From assembly GCA_030267565.1 (NCBI GenBank), contig BRXU01000002.1, forward strand, positions 2,294,001 through 2,358,000: a stretch of 64,000 bases of DNA, written 5' to 3'. A program made the translations under genes and the position numbers. The notes beneath the pieces were generated by a model. It saw nothing but the letters and a program-made list of their open reading frames with translations. It was not told where the DNA came from and searched no databases. Numbering within the stretch: position 1 is the stretch's first letter; every line of letters begins with the position of its first letter. The DNA comes from Pleodorina starrii (Eukaryota; Chlorophyta; Chlorophyceae; Chlamydomonadales; Volvocaceae). Positions 21,366-32,805 of the stretch are shown in pieces.

Positions 21366-24300
21366 CTACTGCAGCCAGTCCGGCAGCTGATGAACCGCCT
21401 GCTGATTCGCGCCCGCTCCAAACTCCAAACTCCCCATTCCTCCGCCGTATCCCGTCGCGCCCGGGACCACCTGCGATGTGACGACCGTCCGCATGCCGGA
21501 GGGGTAGTAATGCGCGGAGGCATCCTGTGGCGCCGCCGCAAACCCCACGTAGCCGGCCGCTGCGGGCGACGCGCTGGCTCCCGCCCCCGCGCTGCCGTTC
21601 CCGCTAACGCCGCCATGCGGGTTACGGTGGCCGTTCATCATCGCCACCTGCGCCGCCGCAACGGCCGCCGCCCCCAAATCGTAGCCCTGCATAGCGCCGG
21701 CCCCGGTGCTGCCGCCGCTGCCATCGCTGCCGCCGGGGCTATAACAGTTGGCGACGGCCAGAGTCGCTTGCTGGCGATGCTGCGGCGTCGGGCCGGCGGA
21801 GAGCCACATGGCCTGTCCCTGCACCGAGTTCTGCTGCTGGTGTTGGGACGGAGGCTGCTGCTGCTGGTGCTGCGCCGACGTAACGTGATTGGCCTGCGCT
21901 GCATGGCCCGGCCTCACGGCATTTTGTTGCTGATGCTGGTGTTGCTGCTGCAGGTGCTGCTGGTGCTGCAACATATAGCTGGCCTGATCCTGGGACTCCA
22001 TCGATAAGCCGTTGCCGCTGATGGCCGCGAAGCCCGAGTAGTCGCCATCCGCCAGGAGCGCCGCCTGCTGCTGCTGCTGCAACAGTTGCTGCTGCTGCTG
22101 CAAGGCGAGGAGCTGCGCGTGGGTAATGGCTTGGGGTGCTGCGCCCTGCTGCTGCTGCTGCAACAGTTGCTGCTGTAGGCGTTGTTGTTGTTGCTGTTGT
22201 TGCTGGGCCAGAAGCGCTTGCTGCTGCTGCTGCTGCTGCTGCTGTTTCCGCTGTTGCTCCTGCTGCTGCTGGTAGGCAAGGAGCGCCTCTTGCTGCTGCT
22301 TTAGGAGCAGGGCCTGCTGTTCTTGCTGCTTCTGCATGGCCTGTTGCTGAGCCAGTAGAGCCGCCTGCTGCTGCTGCTGTTGTTGCTGCAGCAACCGCGC
22401 CTGATGTTGCGCATGCAGCATTTGGGCCTGCTGCTGTTGCTGCTGCTCCAGTTGTTGCTGCTGGTGCGACGGGACCTGCAGCTGCAGCGCCATGCTCGCT
22501 GGATGCGGCGCGTAGCCGGCCGCTTGCGGTTGTGGCGCGGGCACCATCTGACTGACGGAGCCGCCGCGTCGAGAGCTGCCTGCCGCTGCGGCACTGTCGA
22601 AGGAAGCCCCGCTCGACTGCTGCTGCTGCTGCTGCTGTGGAGGCTGCGACGGCGAGGCGGTGCTCAAGCCCAGTTGTTGGCCCAGCTGCAGCACGACGGC
22701 CGGCGTCAGTAGGCCAAGCTGCTGCAGCTGCAGCAGCTGCGCTGCGAGAGCCGGACTCTGCCGGGCCAGCGCTGCGATGGCGGCCATAAGGTCCGGAGTG
22801 CACGTGTATTGCTGCTGCTGCTGCTGTTGTTGTTGTTGCAGCACCTGCTGCTGCTGCCTTTGAAGCGCCTCCTGTTGTTGTTGTCGCTGTTGCTCTTCCT
22901 GTTGCTGCTGCAGCTGCTGCTGCTGCCGTTGTTGTTGCTGCTGCTGCTGCTGCTGCTCTGCCAGCGCCTGTTGCTGCCGCCGCTGCAGCGCCTGTTGTTG
23001 CTGTTCTTGCTGCTGCTGCTGTTGCTGCTGCTGCAGATGCTGTTGAAGCGCTTCCTGTTGTTGTTGCTGCTGCTGCTGCTGCTGCTGAATGAGGGCCTGC
23101 TGCTGTTGCTGTTGCACCAACGCCGCCTGCTGCTGCTGCTGCCGCTGCAGGGCCTCCTGCTGCCGCAGCAGCGCCTGCTGCTGTTGCTGCTGGTCCTGCT
23201 GCTGCCTTCGCAGCAGGGCTTCCTGCTGCTGCTGCAGCTGCTGTCGCTGCTGCTCTTCGAGCTGCTGCTGCCGCATCAGCGCTTGCTGCTGCTTCTGCAT
23301 CTGCCACGCCTTCTCCTGCATCTCCAGGTGCAGATCCAGCGCCAAGTCCTCCGAAGCCGACCACGAGTACTGCGTCTTCGTCCGCTTCCGCTGCGGCCGC
23401 TGCCGCTGCTGCACCTGCGGCTCCTGCTGCCGTGAGGCCTCCGGCGGCGTCTGGCCGCTGCCCTCCTCCTCGTCCTCGTCCTCCTCCTCCTCCCTGTGCG
23501 CGGCCCGCCACTGCCCGTGCTGCCGCGCGGAGCTCCCGGCCGCGTGGCCCTCCGACTTCACCGCCGCAACCTGCGACCCGGCTCCGGTCATGTCGACCTC
23601 CCCAGACACCCCAGCCCCTGCCCCAGGCGCCGCCGCCGCGGGTGCCGCTGTCCCCAACATCACGGCCGCCGCAATGGCCGCCGCCTCCTCCTTCAGCCGC
23701 TGCCGCTCCAGCTCCCGCGCACGCCGCTTCGCGCTGCCTCCACCGCCACCGGCAGCCGCAGCCGCCGCCGCAGCCTCGTACCCCGCTGCCGCCCCCTGCG
23801 ACGCATCGTCCGTCGCCAAACGGCTGCCCTGCCCTCCACTAGGCCAGGAGCTCTGCTGCTGCTGATGATGGTGGTGGTGATGGTAATGCGCGGCCTCGCC
23901 TCCGCCGCTGCCGCTGCCGTCCTCTCCCTCGCCTCCCTGCATCTCCTCCCCGTGCGCCTCCGGCCCGCCGTGTCCCTGCGCCCGGCCCTGCTCCCGCTCC
24001 GCCTGCAGTGCCGCCATGGCCGCCGACAGCTCCGCGGGCGACTGGATGAGGCCGGCTCGGGTGGCCATGAGCGGGCGGTGCAGCCGCGTGAGGCGGCCAA
24101 TGTCGGGCATCTGCAGGATGAGCGCCTGCACCTTGGGGTGGCTCAGTCCAAACATCTCCATGCCGCTCTTGCAGGACAGCTTGGACAGACCGCGCACCTG
24201 CCGCACCCGCTCCAGCGCTGGAGGGGAAGCGAGGAGGAGGAGGGAGGGGGAGGAGGGGAGATGGGTCTTTGATACACAAACGGGAGGTAGGAGGGGCGGC

Positions 24301-27300
24301 GGTGAGGAGGCCGACAGGGGGGGTCCGGGCGGCGTGTGGGCTACGGAGCTGCGTCGCGCCGCGCAGACCCCCTCGCGCCCACCGCGGCCGACCTTCCCGC
24401 TTCACGGCGGCGTAACGCATACGGCATACGGCACGAACATCATAACACCGCCGGCTCTCACGTCCCATCCGTCATCGCGACGCGACGCGACGGGCCCTAA
24501 AGGCCCCGCCACAAACCCAAACCCCAGCCAGCCACCCAGCCAGCCACCCACCTTGGTTCCAGGCCTGCCCCGGCGACTTGCCGCTCAACTGCAGTCCGGG
24601 CGTGTCGTCGGCGGTGACCCGGAATATCGGCGCCTCGCCCCCATCCAGCACCTCGAGCAGATAGGTGGCGGTGCCGTCGGGGCGGGACATGCTCAGATAC
24701 TCGCGAGTGGCCTGATAGCCTGGGGAGGAGCAGGGGGGGCAGTAGCAGGAGGAGGAGGAGGGGCAGGCCGATGATGAAGAGGGGGAGGACGGGAGTTGAG
24801 TGTGAAATGCGGCAATGAATGAGAGAGCTGTGCGGTAATAGCTCTAGGTTGGTTTAGTGGCCAGCTGAAACCAGACACCCCCTGTGAAATGAACCAATCC
24901 AGCAGGAGGGGGGGGCAGGCCCCAGGGTGCTGGCTTTGACAGAGGACAGTCGGGAGGGTGTCGGGCTGTGCTGAGGGCACATGTGCCCCTCCCTCTCCCC
25001 CCCAAGTGTGCCGGCCCCGACCCAGACCGTCCACCTCCACCCGCTCCCACCCGCTCCTGGGGCGCCTGGGTCACTTCGCTCTCTCCCACACCCACCCCAC
25101 CCCTTGTTTATTTCACACGTCGAACTCATTCATCGAACCCGAAACCCACCAGACGCAAGCCGCAGCCCCCACCCGCTCCCTCCCTCCCTCCCTCCCTCCC
25201 TCACCCAGCGGAAACACCGTCGTCGTGTTGTGGTAGCCCCGGCGCTGCCACTCCACCCGCCCCAGCGATATCAGCGTCAGCGTCAGGCCGCTTCCTCCCC
25301 GTCCCTTGGCCACCACCACCGGCAGCGTAACGCTCGCCAGATCCACGTGCCCGTCCGGCAGCAGGTTCAGGTCCACCCGCCGCCGCTTCGGAGAGTGCGG
25401 ATGGCGGCCGGCGTGCGCGGGAGGCGCCGCCTGCGGATGCGAATGCGGATGCTGCGGCAGGTGCCCCTCCTCGTCAGCTCCCTCCTCGTCGGCCTCATCC
25501 GACAGCGCCGCATCGCCCTCCTCATCAGCGTCGACGTCAGCGTCCGAGTCGCCGCCGCCGCCGCCGCCATCCTCAGCCAGGCGCTTGTGCGCGGCCGGCG
25601 GCCGGGCCGCAGCGACGGCGGCCGCCTTCGGCGGCCGGCCCCTGCCTCCCGCAGCCTTGGCGGCACCGCCACCACCACCGCCCTTGTGCTGCAGCGCCTC
25701 CATTGCGATCCGCATGGCCAGGTCTGCAAGCTCCTCGGGACTCAAGTCGGTGCGAGCGTGGTCTGGCGCCGATGCGCCCGGCGGCGCGCCCTCCGTGCCG
25801 GCGCCGGCACTGACGCTGGCACTGGCCGAGGCGCGCCGGGGTGGCTGGTGGGGGTGGTGGGCATGGTGCGCAGCTGCCGGCGGCGGCGGAGGCGGCGGCA
25901 GTTCCGGAGGAGCCATCTTAATGACCCGCACCCGGGATTTCCGTACATCGGGCTTGGGCGGCGACGGCAGCCCGGGCGCCTCTTCTTCTTCTTCTTCCTC
26001 CTCCTCCACTTCCGCCTCTTCCTCACCCTCGCCGACGTCGCCGTCGTCGCCCTCGTCGTCTCCATCCTCCCCACCGCCGCCGTCGCCCTCCTCGACAGCG
26101 GCAGCCGCCATCACCGGCGGGCCCCTGCCCCGGCGGCCGGAGCGCTTGGCGGCGAGAACGGCCTCCGCCTCCGCAGCGGCCGCCGCCGCGATCGCCGCCG
26201 CCTCGGCGCTGAGACTGAGCCCGCCGACGGCAGCGGCCGGCGCCGACGCCGACGGGAACGGCTCCGCCGCCGCGGCTGCGGCCGCGGCGGCCGCCGCCAC
26301 CACTGAGCCCGGCGTCGCCGCCCTTCGCGCCTGGCGCCTTGCGACGGTCTTCAGAGACCTGTCGGACGATATGCCGTACACCAATCGGGCAGGCACGCAT
26401 GCGGCAGGTCACACAACAGCAACTGGGATGGCCTGCGGAAACGACTGGGATGGCACCCGTACCTCGCCCAACCACCCAACCACCTAACCGTCCAACCAAC
26501 CCAACCGCCCCAACCGCCTCACCTGGGGTTAGACAGCAGGCGCTGCATGACCTTGACGATCTGGGTCACTCGCTTGGTGAGCAGCTGGGCGGAGGGCATC
26601 CAGGAGGCGGGTGGACCCAGCGCCGCAGCAGCAGCGGATGCCGCCGGCGTCGTCGACACCGCGGCGCCCGACGAAGCCGCCGCGGCGACCGCCGCGTCCT
26701 GACCCTCCCCCACCGCCTGCGTCCGTGGCGGGCGAGGGCGAGGGGGCGAGAAGAAGGTCGGGCAGGGAGTGAGCTGGTCCGGGGCGTGCGTAGGAAGGAT
26801 GGGGGAGGCGCAGCGGAGCAACTCAAGTGCCGTGGAGGAGGAGGAGGAGGAGGAGGAGGAGGGGCAGCTGGCTGGGCGGGGCGAGCGACGCGAGGCCACA
26901 CCCGCGGTTCCACACCCAGCATGATTTCCAGCCAGTGCGTGCCCAAGTGCCGCCGCAGCTCTTTGCGAACTTCGCCTCACCCCACCTCACCTACCCACCC
27001 ATCCATCCGCCCACCCACCCACCCATCCGCCCACCCACCTGCGCCGCCCGCGCACAGCTCGCAAAGCAGTACTCCGGGTCCGAGGCGATGGCGTCCCAGG
27101 CTCCGAAACCATGCCGTACCACCCCCTGCGCCAGCTGCAGGTCGTGCTCCGGCTGCCACCACACCGGCAGCACACCGCGCTTGCCCGCCAGAGCGGGACT
27201 GTGCTCCCAGGCAACACCGCAGCCCGAGCCGCCGCCGCTCGCGGCCGCAGCCGCCGAGGCCCGCCGCCCGCCCGCCGACTGCGGCGCCGCGGCCTCTGCT

Positions 27301-30300
27301 GTTACGTCGGTGGGCGGTGTCGCCAGCTCTGCCAGTCCCCGGGTCAACTGCTCCAGGAGCTCCAGTCGCTGGCGCAGGCGGGTGGCGGACATTGCGGTGA
27401 GGACCTGCGGGCGGGGGTATAAAGAGAAATCGCAGCGGAGAAGGAGACGGCGTGAGCGAACGGGGGGGCGGGGAGAGAGGCAAGGGAGGCAGCGGAGGGA
27501 GGTGTGCAAGCACTCGCCTACGCCTCAGCACTCGGTCCCTAACAGCCAGCAGCACATGGCACACATCTGCCCACATCTGCGGGCGCCCCGCTGTGCCCTT
27601 CACACCAGCATGAGAGAGATACGCGAGGGGTGAGACCAGGCCGTGAAAGGTAGCCCACCTTGCGCACCCCACCCCACCCCACCCCTCCCTCGCCCTTGCT
27701 CCCTACCTTGGTAATGCTGCCCTTCTTGCGCCGCTTGCGGGCGCTGCCCTCGCCTCCGCCCTCCGCCGCTCCGGAGCCGCCGCCGCCGCCGCCCGCCGCC
27801 TCCCCCGGGGTCTGGCTGTCGTGGCCAGGCCCAGCCGCCGCTGTTGCTCCGAAACCGTTCAATTGGGCCACAGACCACGCAGCAGCAGCACCACGACGTC
27901 AGCAGCAGCAGCCGTGCGGCGATGAGGCAGGATAGGGAAGAGAGGGAAGATAGGGGCGCAAGCTCAACCGCAGGCGGAATGGGGAAGGGCGTGCAGAGCG
28001 GGAGGCTGACGGAATGGGTAGTGGGTGCGTCCCAAGACAATGCGGAGAGCCCACAGCTACACTCGAAAAGGAAACAGTGCTGCAAAGGCGCACAGCCGGT
28101 TGCAGCGTAGCTAGATTACTCCGCACTCGCAGCCGGGATGCTGTCCCTGAACCCATGCCTTCCTTTCCGCCCGGTGACGCCCCAGACTCCCCAGGAGACG
28201 CTCCCCGGCTCCCCAGGAGACGCTCCCCTTCGATGCGGTCCTTCATTACCTATCCTACCCACCCACGAAGCACCCACCCTGGGCGGGGCTGGAAGGCGCG
28301 CCTCCAGCTCCCTGCTCCCCTCCGCCCTTGCCGCCACCGCCGCCGCCGTCGCTGTCGGCCCCCTCCTCGTCGCCGCTGTGCTCTCCCGCGGCGCTGTCCC
28401 CATCCGAGCCCGGCTCCGAAACCGCCGCCTCCTCGCCGTCCCCCTCCTCGTCGCTCCCCGCGCCCGCACCGCAGCCGTCAGGCGGCTGCGAGTCACCGCC
28501 GCCGCCGGCTGTCCCCCCCGCCTGCTCCCCTTCCCCAGGTTCTGTGACCGCAGCCGCAGTCGACGCCGTCACCCCGCCTCCTCCCCCTCCTTCAGGGTGT
28601 TGTCCCGGTTGTTCCTGCTGTTCTTCCCCTCCGCCTGCCGGCCCCGAAGGCCCTCCCGTCGCCTGCGCAGCGGCCTCGGTCCCAACCGCGACGGCGGCGG
28701 CGCCCTCCGCCGCGTCCTGCTGCTGCGCCTGCCCCTGCTGCTGCGCGTTGCGGCGGGCGATGTTCTGACAGATGCGGCAGGCACAGCCGGGAGCGTGGCG
28801 GTTGGGCCGCGGCGTCCGCGAGCCGGCTCCGGAACCGTCGTGCCCCTCCGGCCCGAGCAGCTCGTCCACCTCCGCTAGCACGTCCCGGAGGGCCTGACGG
28901 GTTTCGGAGCCGGAGGCGGTAGGACGGGGGGCGACCGGGCCATTCGGGAACGCGGGCAGGGGCAGGGGCAGGGGCAGGATTCCGTCAGTCCCGACATTGG
29001 CGCCACGCACCAGACAACCGCAACCAAACGGGCCACAACCAGCCACCCGGCTGGCGATAGCGAAACCCGGTCGTGCTCGCACCTGCTGTATCCCCACTGC
29101 GCTCTTGGCCGCCAGCCGGGGGCAGTGCTCCCGCGCCAACGACACGAGCTCCCCCAGCGCCGCCGCGGAGGGCGACACGGCGGCGTGACCTCCCCCTCCT
29201 CCACCACCACCACCACCACCACCAGCCCCAGCACCAGGATCGCCACTCCTGCTCGGCCCGGTTCCGTCGCCCGCCGCCGCGGCGGCGGCTGCCTCGTCGC
29301 CCGCCGCGGCGGGCTCCGCGCCAGGCGCCGGCGTCGCCGCCGCCGCTGCCGCGGCGACGTGCGGCAAGCCGAAGCGCATGAGCAGCCCCAGCACCTCCTG
29401 CCGGTCCTTCTTCGACCAAACCTCCGCCTTCTCGGCCGCGGCCTTGCCGCGCGCGCCGCCGCCCGCCGCACCCGCCGCCGCGCCTGCCGCCGTGGCGGCG
29501 CCGCCGCCGCCTCCCGCCTGTCGCGACTTGCGCGGCGTCTTGGCGCCCTCCCCCGCGGCCCCAGACGCCACCGTACCCGAGTCCGCCTCCACCTGCCGTA
29601 TCGCCTTCAACAGCAGGTCGCAAAGCCGCCGCACGCGCGGTGTCAGCACCTGGCCGTCAGGCCATACATACGACGGCGGCGGCGCGTCGGTGGCGCCGTC
29701 GGGTGCCGCCCCGCCGGCTGCCACGGCGGTGTCATCCCCCCCGCCGCTGCCTTCGGTCCCGGATGCTGCCGCCGCCGCCGCCGCATCGCCTGCCGGCGGC
29801 TCCTTTCCTGCTGCCGCTGCCGCCGCCGCTGCCGAGCCAGTCGAAGCCGCCAGCTCGCGCATCCTTGCTTGTGTCGCCTCCTGAGGACAAACGGGTGTTC
29901 GATGCGCAGGCAGGCATGTAAGATGCGAAGGGGCGAAGTAACGAAATGGGCTTTGCCGCTCACAACGGCCACACGGCGCTGCCTGCCCGGAGGGCCGCCG
30001 GCAGCGACCGCCCACGCAAGGCTGCTGCCCACCGCGGCGGCTCCTGCCCCCAACCCCTCCCTTCCTTCTCGCCACTGTGGAACCCGGCAGTGGCTCGTCC
30101 CTTCCGTCGCCCTAACACACACGCACGCCTCCCAGATTCTCAGCCCCCGCCACCAGCCACCAACCAAGGCAGGTATCCTCCAGCCAACCACTCCTGGCAT
30201 GCGCCCCCAAGCTTATGGCCCCCAGCCCCCAGCCACGCGCCTTGGCGGGCAGCCCCCCACCCCACCCCACCCCGCCCCGGCCACCTCACCCTGGCGGCCT

Positions 30301-32805
30301 TGAACACCGGCAGGAAGTCGGGGTCTGAAAAGATGGCGTCGTACTCGCCGTACCCGGTGCGGTACATCCCGCGCAGCAGCGCCAGGTCGCAGTCGGCGTT
30401 CCACCAGGTGGCGGGCGGGGAGCGGTCCGTCATGGCGGCGAGAAGCTGCCGGAACCTGGCCAGGACCTGCGTAGCCGCCACACCGCGAGGCAAAAGGTTT
30501 ATGGTTTAAAACATGGTTTATGATACCACGACGAAAGGGCAGGTCTGTTCTGGGTTTGTTGCTGTCCTTGATGCCATCGATGTTACAGACTTGATAATGT
30601 GGCCTCCAGAATCCAAACCCGCCCTGGGAAGGGCAGAGCCAGCGGGCCAGCTGGCCGGGCACTGCACTGCACTGCACTGCAGCGGAGACGACGGGTTAAG
30701 CTCGCGCTGCCCCCACACCTATACACGTGAGGGGCACCTATACGGTACCCATGAGGGCCACCTCTTCCTCCCCTGGAGCTCACCCTTCGGTGAACAACAC
30801 AGAATCAGCTCCGCCCCGCCCCGGCGCTCGCCCTCTCCCGCCTGCTCCGTACAAACGACCTAACGACCCCCGCGCGCATAGCCCGGCGTGCCCTCCCCTC
30901 CCCACACACACATACACACACCCATCCTCCCCCCCTCCCCGTCCCCCGCCCCGCCCCCGCCCGGCGCCCACCTCCGGCTGCTGCTGCATCGCCTGCATGC
31001 ATGTGTTGAAGTCGGTCAGGTTGCGCAGCCGGCCCATCAGCCAGCGGCTGCCCTTGTCCAGCTGAGCCGCCCAACGAACGAGCCGCCGACGTATCCACCG
31101 ACCGACCGACACCGATCCATCCATCCATCAAATGATGATGACGCACGGCACGGGGCGCCAGCAGGGATCACGCCAGGGCCCGGGGGTACACCATCCCATC
31201 ATTCAGTCGTCATTCAGTCGTCAGTCCAAGGCAGTGGAGGGCAGCGGAACGCAGCGGAACAATCGTGTCGTGTCCGCGGAGGGAGGCAGAGCAGCTGGAA
31301 GGCACAGGCGGTCACTGCTAGTCGCTTTCAAGGTCCTTATTCCCCCCCACACATTGACCGTGGCCTGGGAAGCCGACACCCCACAGGCCCGCCCCCACCC
31401 CACCTCATACCTTTGGCCACGGCGGCCCCGGCGTGGTGAGGTCCCCCAGTTGCGCCACCGGCTGCAGCAGTGAGTCCAGGAAGGCCGCGTCCCCTGGGTC
31501 GGCCGTGTGGGCCCGCAGCGCCTGCAGCAGGTGCCACACCGCCCGCTCCACCTCGCCGGCGGTGCGGACCTGCTTGGCCTTAGTCAGCCGGCAGAAGTTG
31601 AGGTGGATCTGGTGGGGGGGGGAGGGAAGGGAAGGGGGGGCGAGAGGTTGGGGGCCAGGGGGCTGTGGGGGTGGCGCCGACGGATTGCGGCCGGTGCGGA
31701 GGTGCAAGAGCTCGACAAGGCAAGGCGGAGACCGCGCTCGGCCTCCGCGTATTTGTCTTGGAGGCGGGCGGGGGCGGGGGGAAGAGGGCGACACGGACGT
31801 TGTCACTTGGGGTGCCGTTTGAGGAGGTCGTGGACGACCTCAACCGCACCGCACCGCACCGCACTGGAAGCCTCGCGGGCTGTTCGCGCAAGGGGGGTAG
31901 GGTCTAAGGGCTTAGGGCTGTTGTAGGGTTATCGGGCTTACCGGAACAGCGGTCTCAAAACACGTATGGCCACGGAAACCCCTCCCGGCAGGCAGTTGCA
32001 GTTGCAGCAGCAGTTGCAGCTGCGGCCCTCCCGATGCCGCGCGAGCTCTAGGCTGCACCGCCAACCCCCCCCCGCCGCGGCCGCAGCCGGCTGGCTGTGA
32101 ACCGCCCGCCGGCTGGCTGCAACCCCCACGCACGCACGCACGCATCCGCGCATCCACGCGCACCCCCCCCCCGCCGCCGCCGCGCACCTCCCTCCAGCGG
32201 CCCACGCCAAACATGATGAACGCCTGGCGCACCCCCTGACGCTCCACCAGCAGCCAAGGGACCTGTCAGGTGCAAGGCCCGGGGAAGTCGGGGGTCGGGT
32301 TAACGTCTGGAGGGTGTTGTTGTTGTGGGCTGGCTGGCCGAACGGCTGGCGGGGGCACGGCTGTGCGGCGGCAAGCTGCGCATACATACGATGGGAATGT
32401 GATGGGCGCGCGGTGGACAGACAGGGGAAACACGTCGCGCGGACTGGGGGGTTGCGGGCTCCCAGGCTCGACACGGAACCGGGGCCGGGGGATGAGGGCC
32501 AGGAAGGCGAGAGCCGCGTGGCAGGATTTGGGAAGGTGACGAGAGGCAGCGAAAAGCCGTGTCGGGCACCTCATTTAGCCAAGACGAGGCAAGACAAGAG
32601 TAATAATAGTCCAACTAACATGCGGTTCTGACGCCGGCTTTCCGGGCACCCAAGCGTCCGCAAGGTCTCCCCACGGCGTGCGGGATGCCTCCCGTGTGAA
32701 ACGTACCCGCGGAGGCTCGCCGCCTGATTGGGCGGCTGCAACGGCCACAAGAGCATCCTCCGTTCTGGCTCTCTTTGGGCTGCGTTCGTCCTCAGGTTCG
32801 CTCAT
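21366..32805 (-). CDS. FYRN/FYRC chromatin protein with CHD-C-terminus-like SANT segments and a Gln-rich tail
   Basis: 13 exons in phase, 2335 aa: 32620-32805 (end ambiguous, 32650 also in phase), 32188-32262, 31411-31608, 30972-31061, 30290-30466, 29083-29880, 28278-28893, 27707-27840, 27039-27404, 26523-26716, 25205-26358, 24552-24719, 21366-24217. Residues 63-242 (VERQGVRQAFIMFGVGRWRE; ATWWNADCDLALLRGMYRTG then YGEYDAI) resemble the SANT/SLIDE-like C-terminal part of CHD remodellers. A second WW..D.L..G copy lies in exon 9 (about 825-870). Further features are AEVWSKKDRQEVLGLLMRFG, a Cys motif HAPGCACRICQNIAR, an AT-hook (GRGRPPK), FYRN (about 1305-1345) and FYRC (about 1346-1440). After that come His-rich sequence and about 500 Gln-rich residues. 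No ATPase motor is present. FYR domains are known from MLL/Trithorax, TBRG1 and plant JmjC proteins, so a nuclear chromatin role is inferred. Confidence 0.85.
21830..23350 (-). repeat. CAG/CAA-coded Gln-rich tract in the FYR gene
   Basis: On the coding strand this is long runs of CAG with scattered CAA, CTG and GCG codons. It encodes about 500 residues that are mostly Gln with Leu, Ala and Arg breaks. It lies in one uninterrupted exon. The mixed codons suggest selection on the protein or an old expansion rather than a fresh pure-repeat expansion. Confidence 0.9.
27413..27462 (+). repeat. Left end of the intron element family in FYR-gene intron 8
   Basis: GGGGGTATAAAGAGAAATCG and the following 30 bp match 7250-7302 in AQR intron 7 with only two single-base gaps. 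It lies 6 bp from the splice acceptor of exon 9, in antisense to the gene, so its GGGGG end becomes part of the pyrimidine tract. No right end was found in the intron (27405-27706). Confidence 0.6.
30628..30686. repeat. Dispersed repeat copy A with CACTG array, in FYR-gene intron 4
   Basis: AGAGCCAGCGGGC, then a GC-rich link, then GCACTGCAGCGG with extra CACTG units. The same blocks in the same order recur at 48985-49029. Nature unknown. Confidence 0.45.

Noticed and set aside
22809..23435. 208-aa poly-Leu open frame on the + strand
   Set aside because: It is the antisense of the CAG/Gln tract of the FYR gene. Composition alone explains it.
28255..30075. Single 606-aa reading of one frame on the - strand
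   Set aside because: It reads through the intron 28894-29082. The two exons were kept separate because the donor CAG^GTGCGA and acceptor CAG^GCC keep phase.
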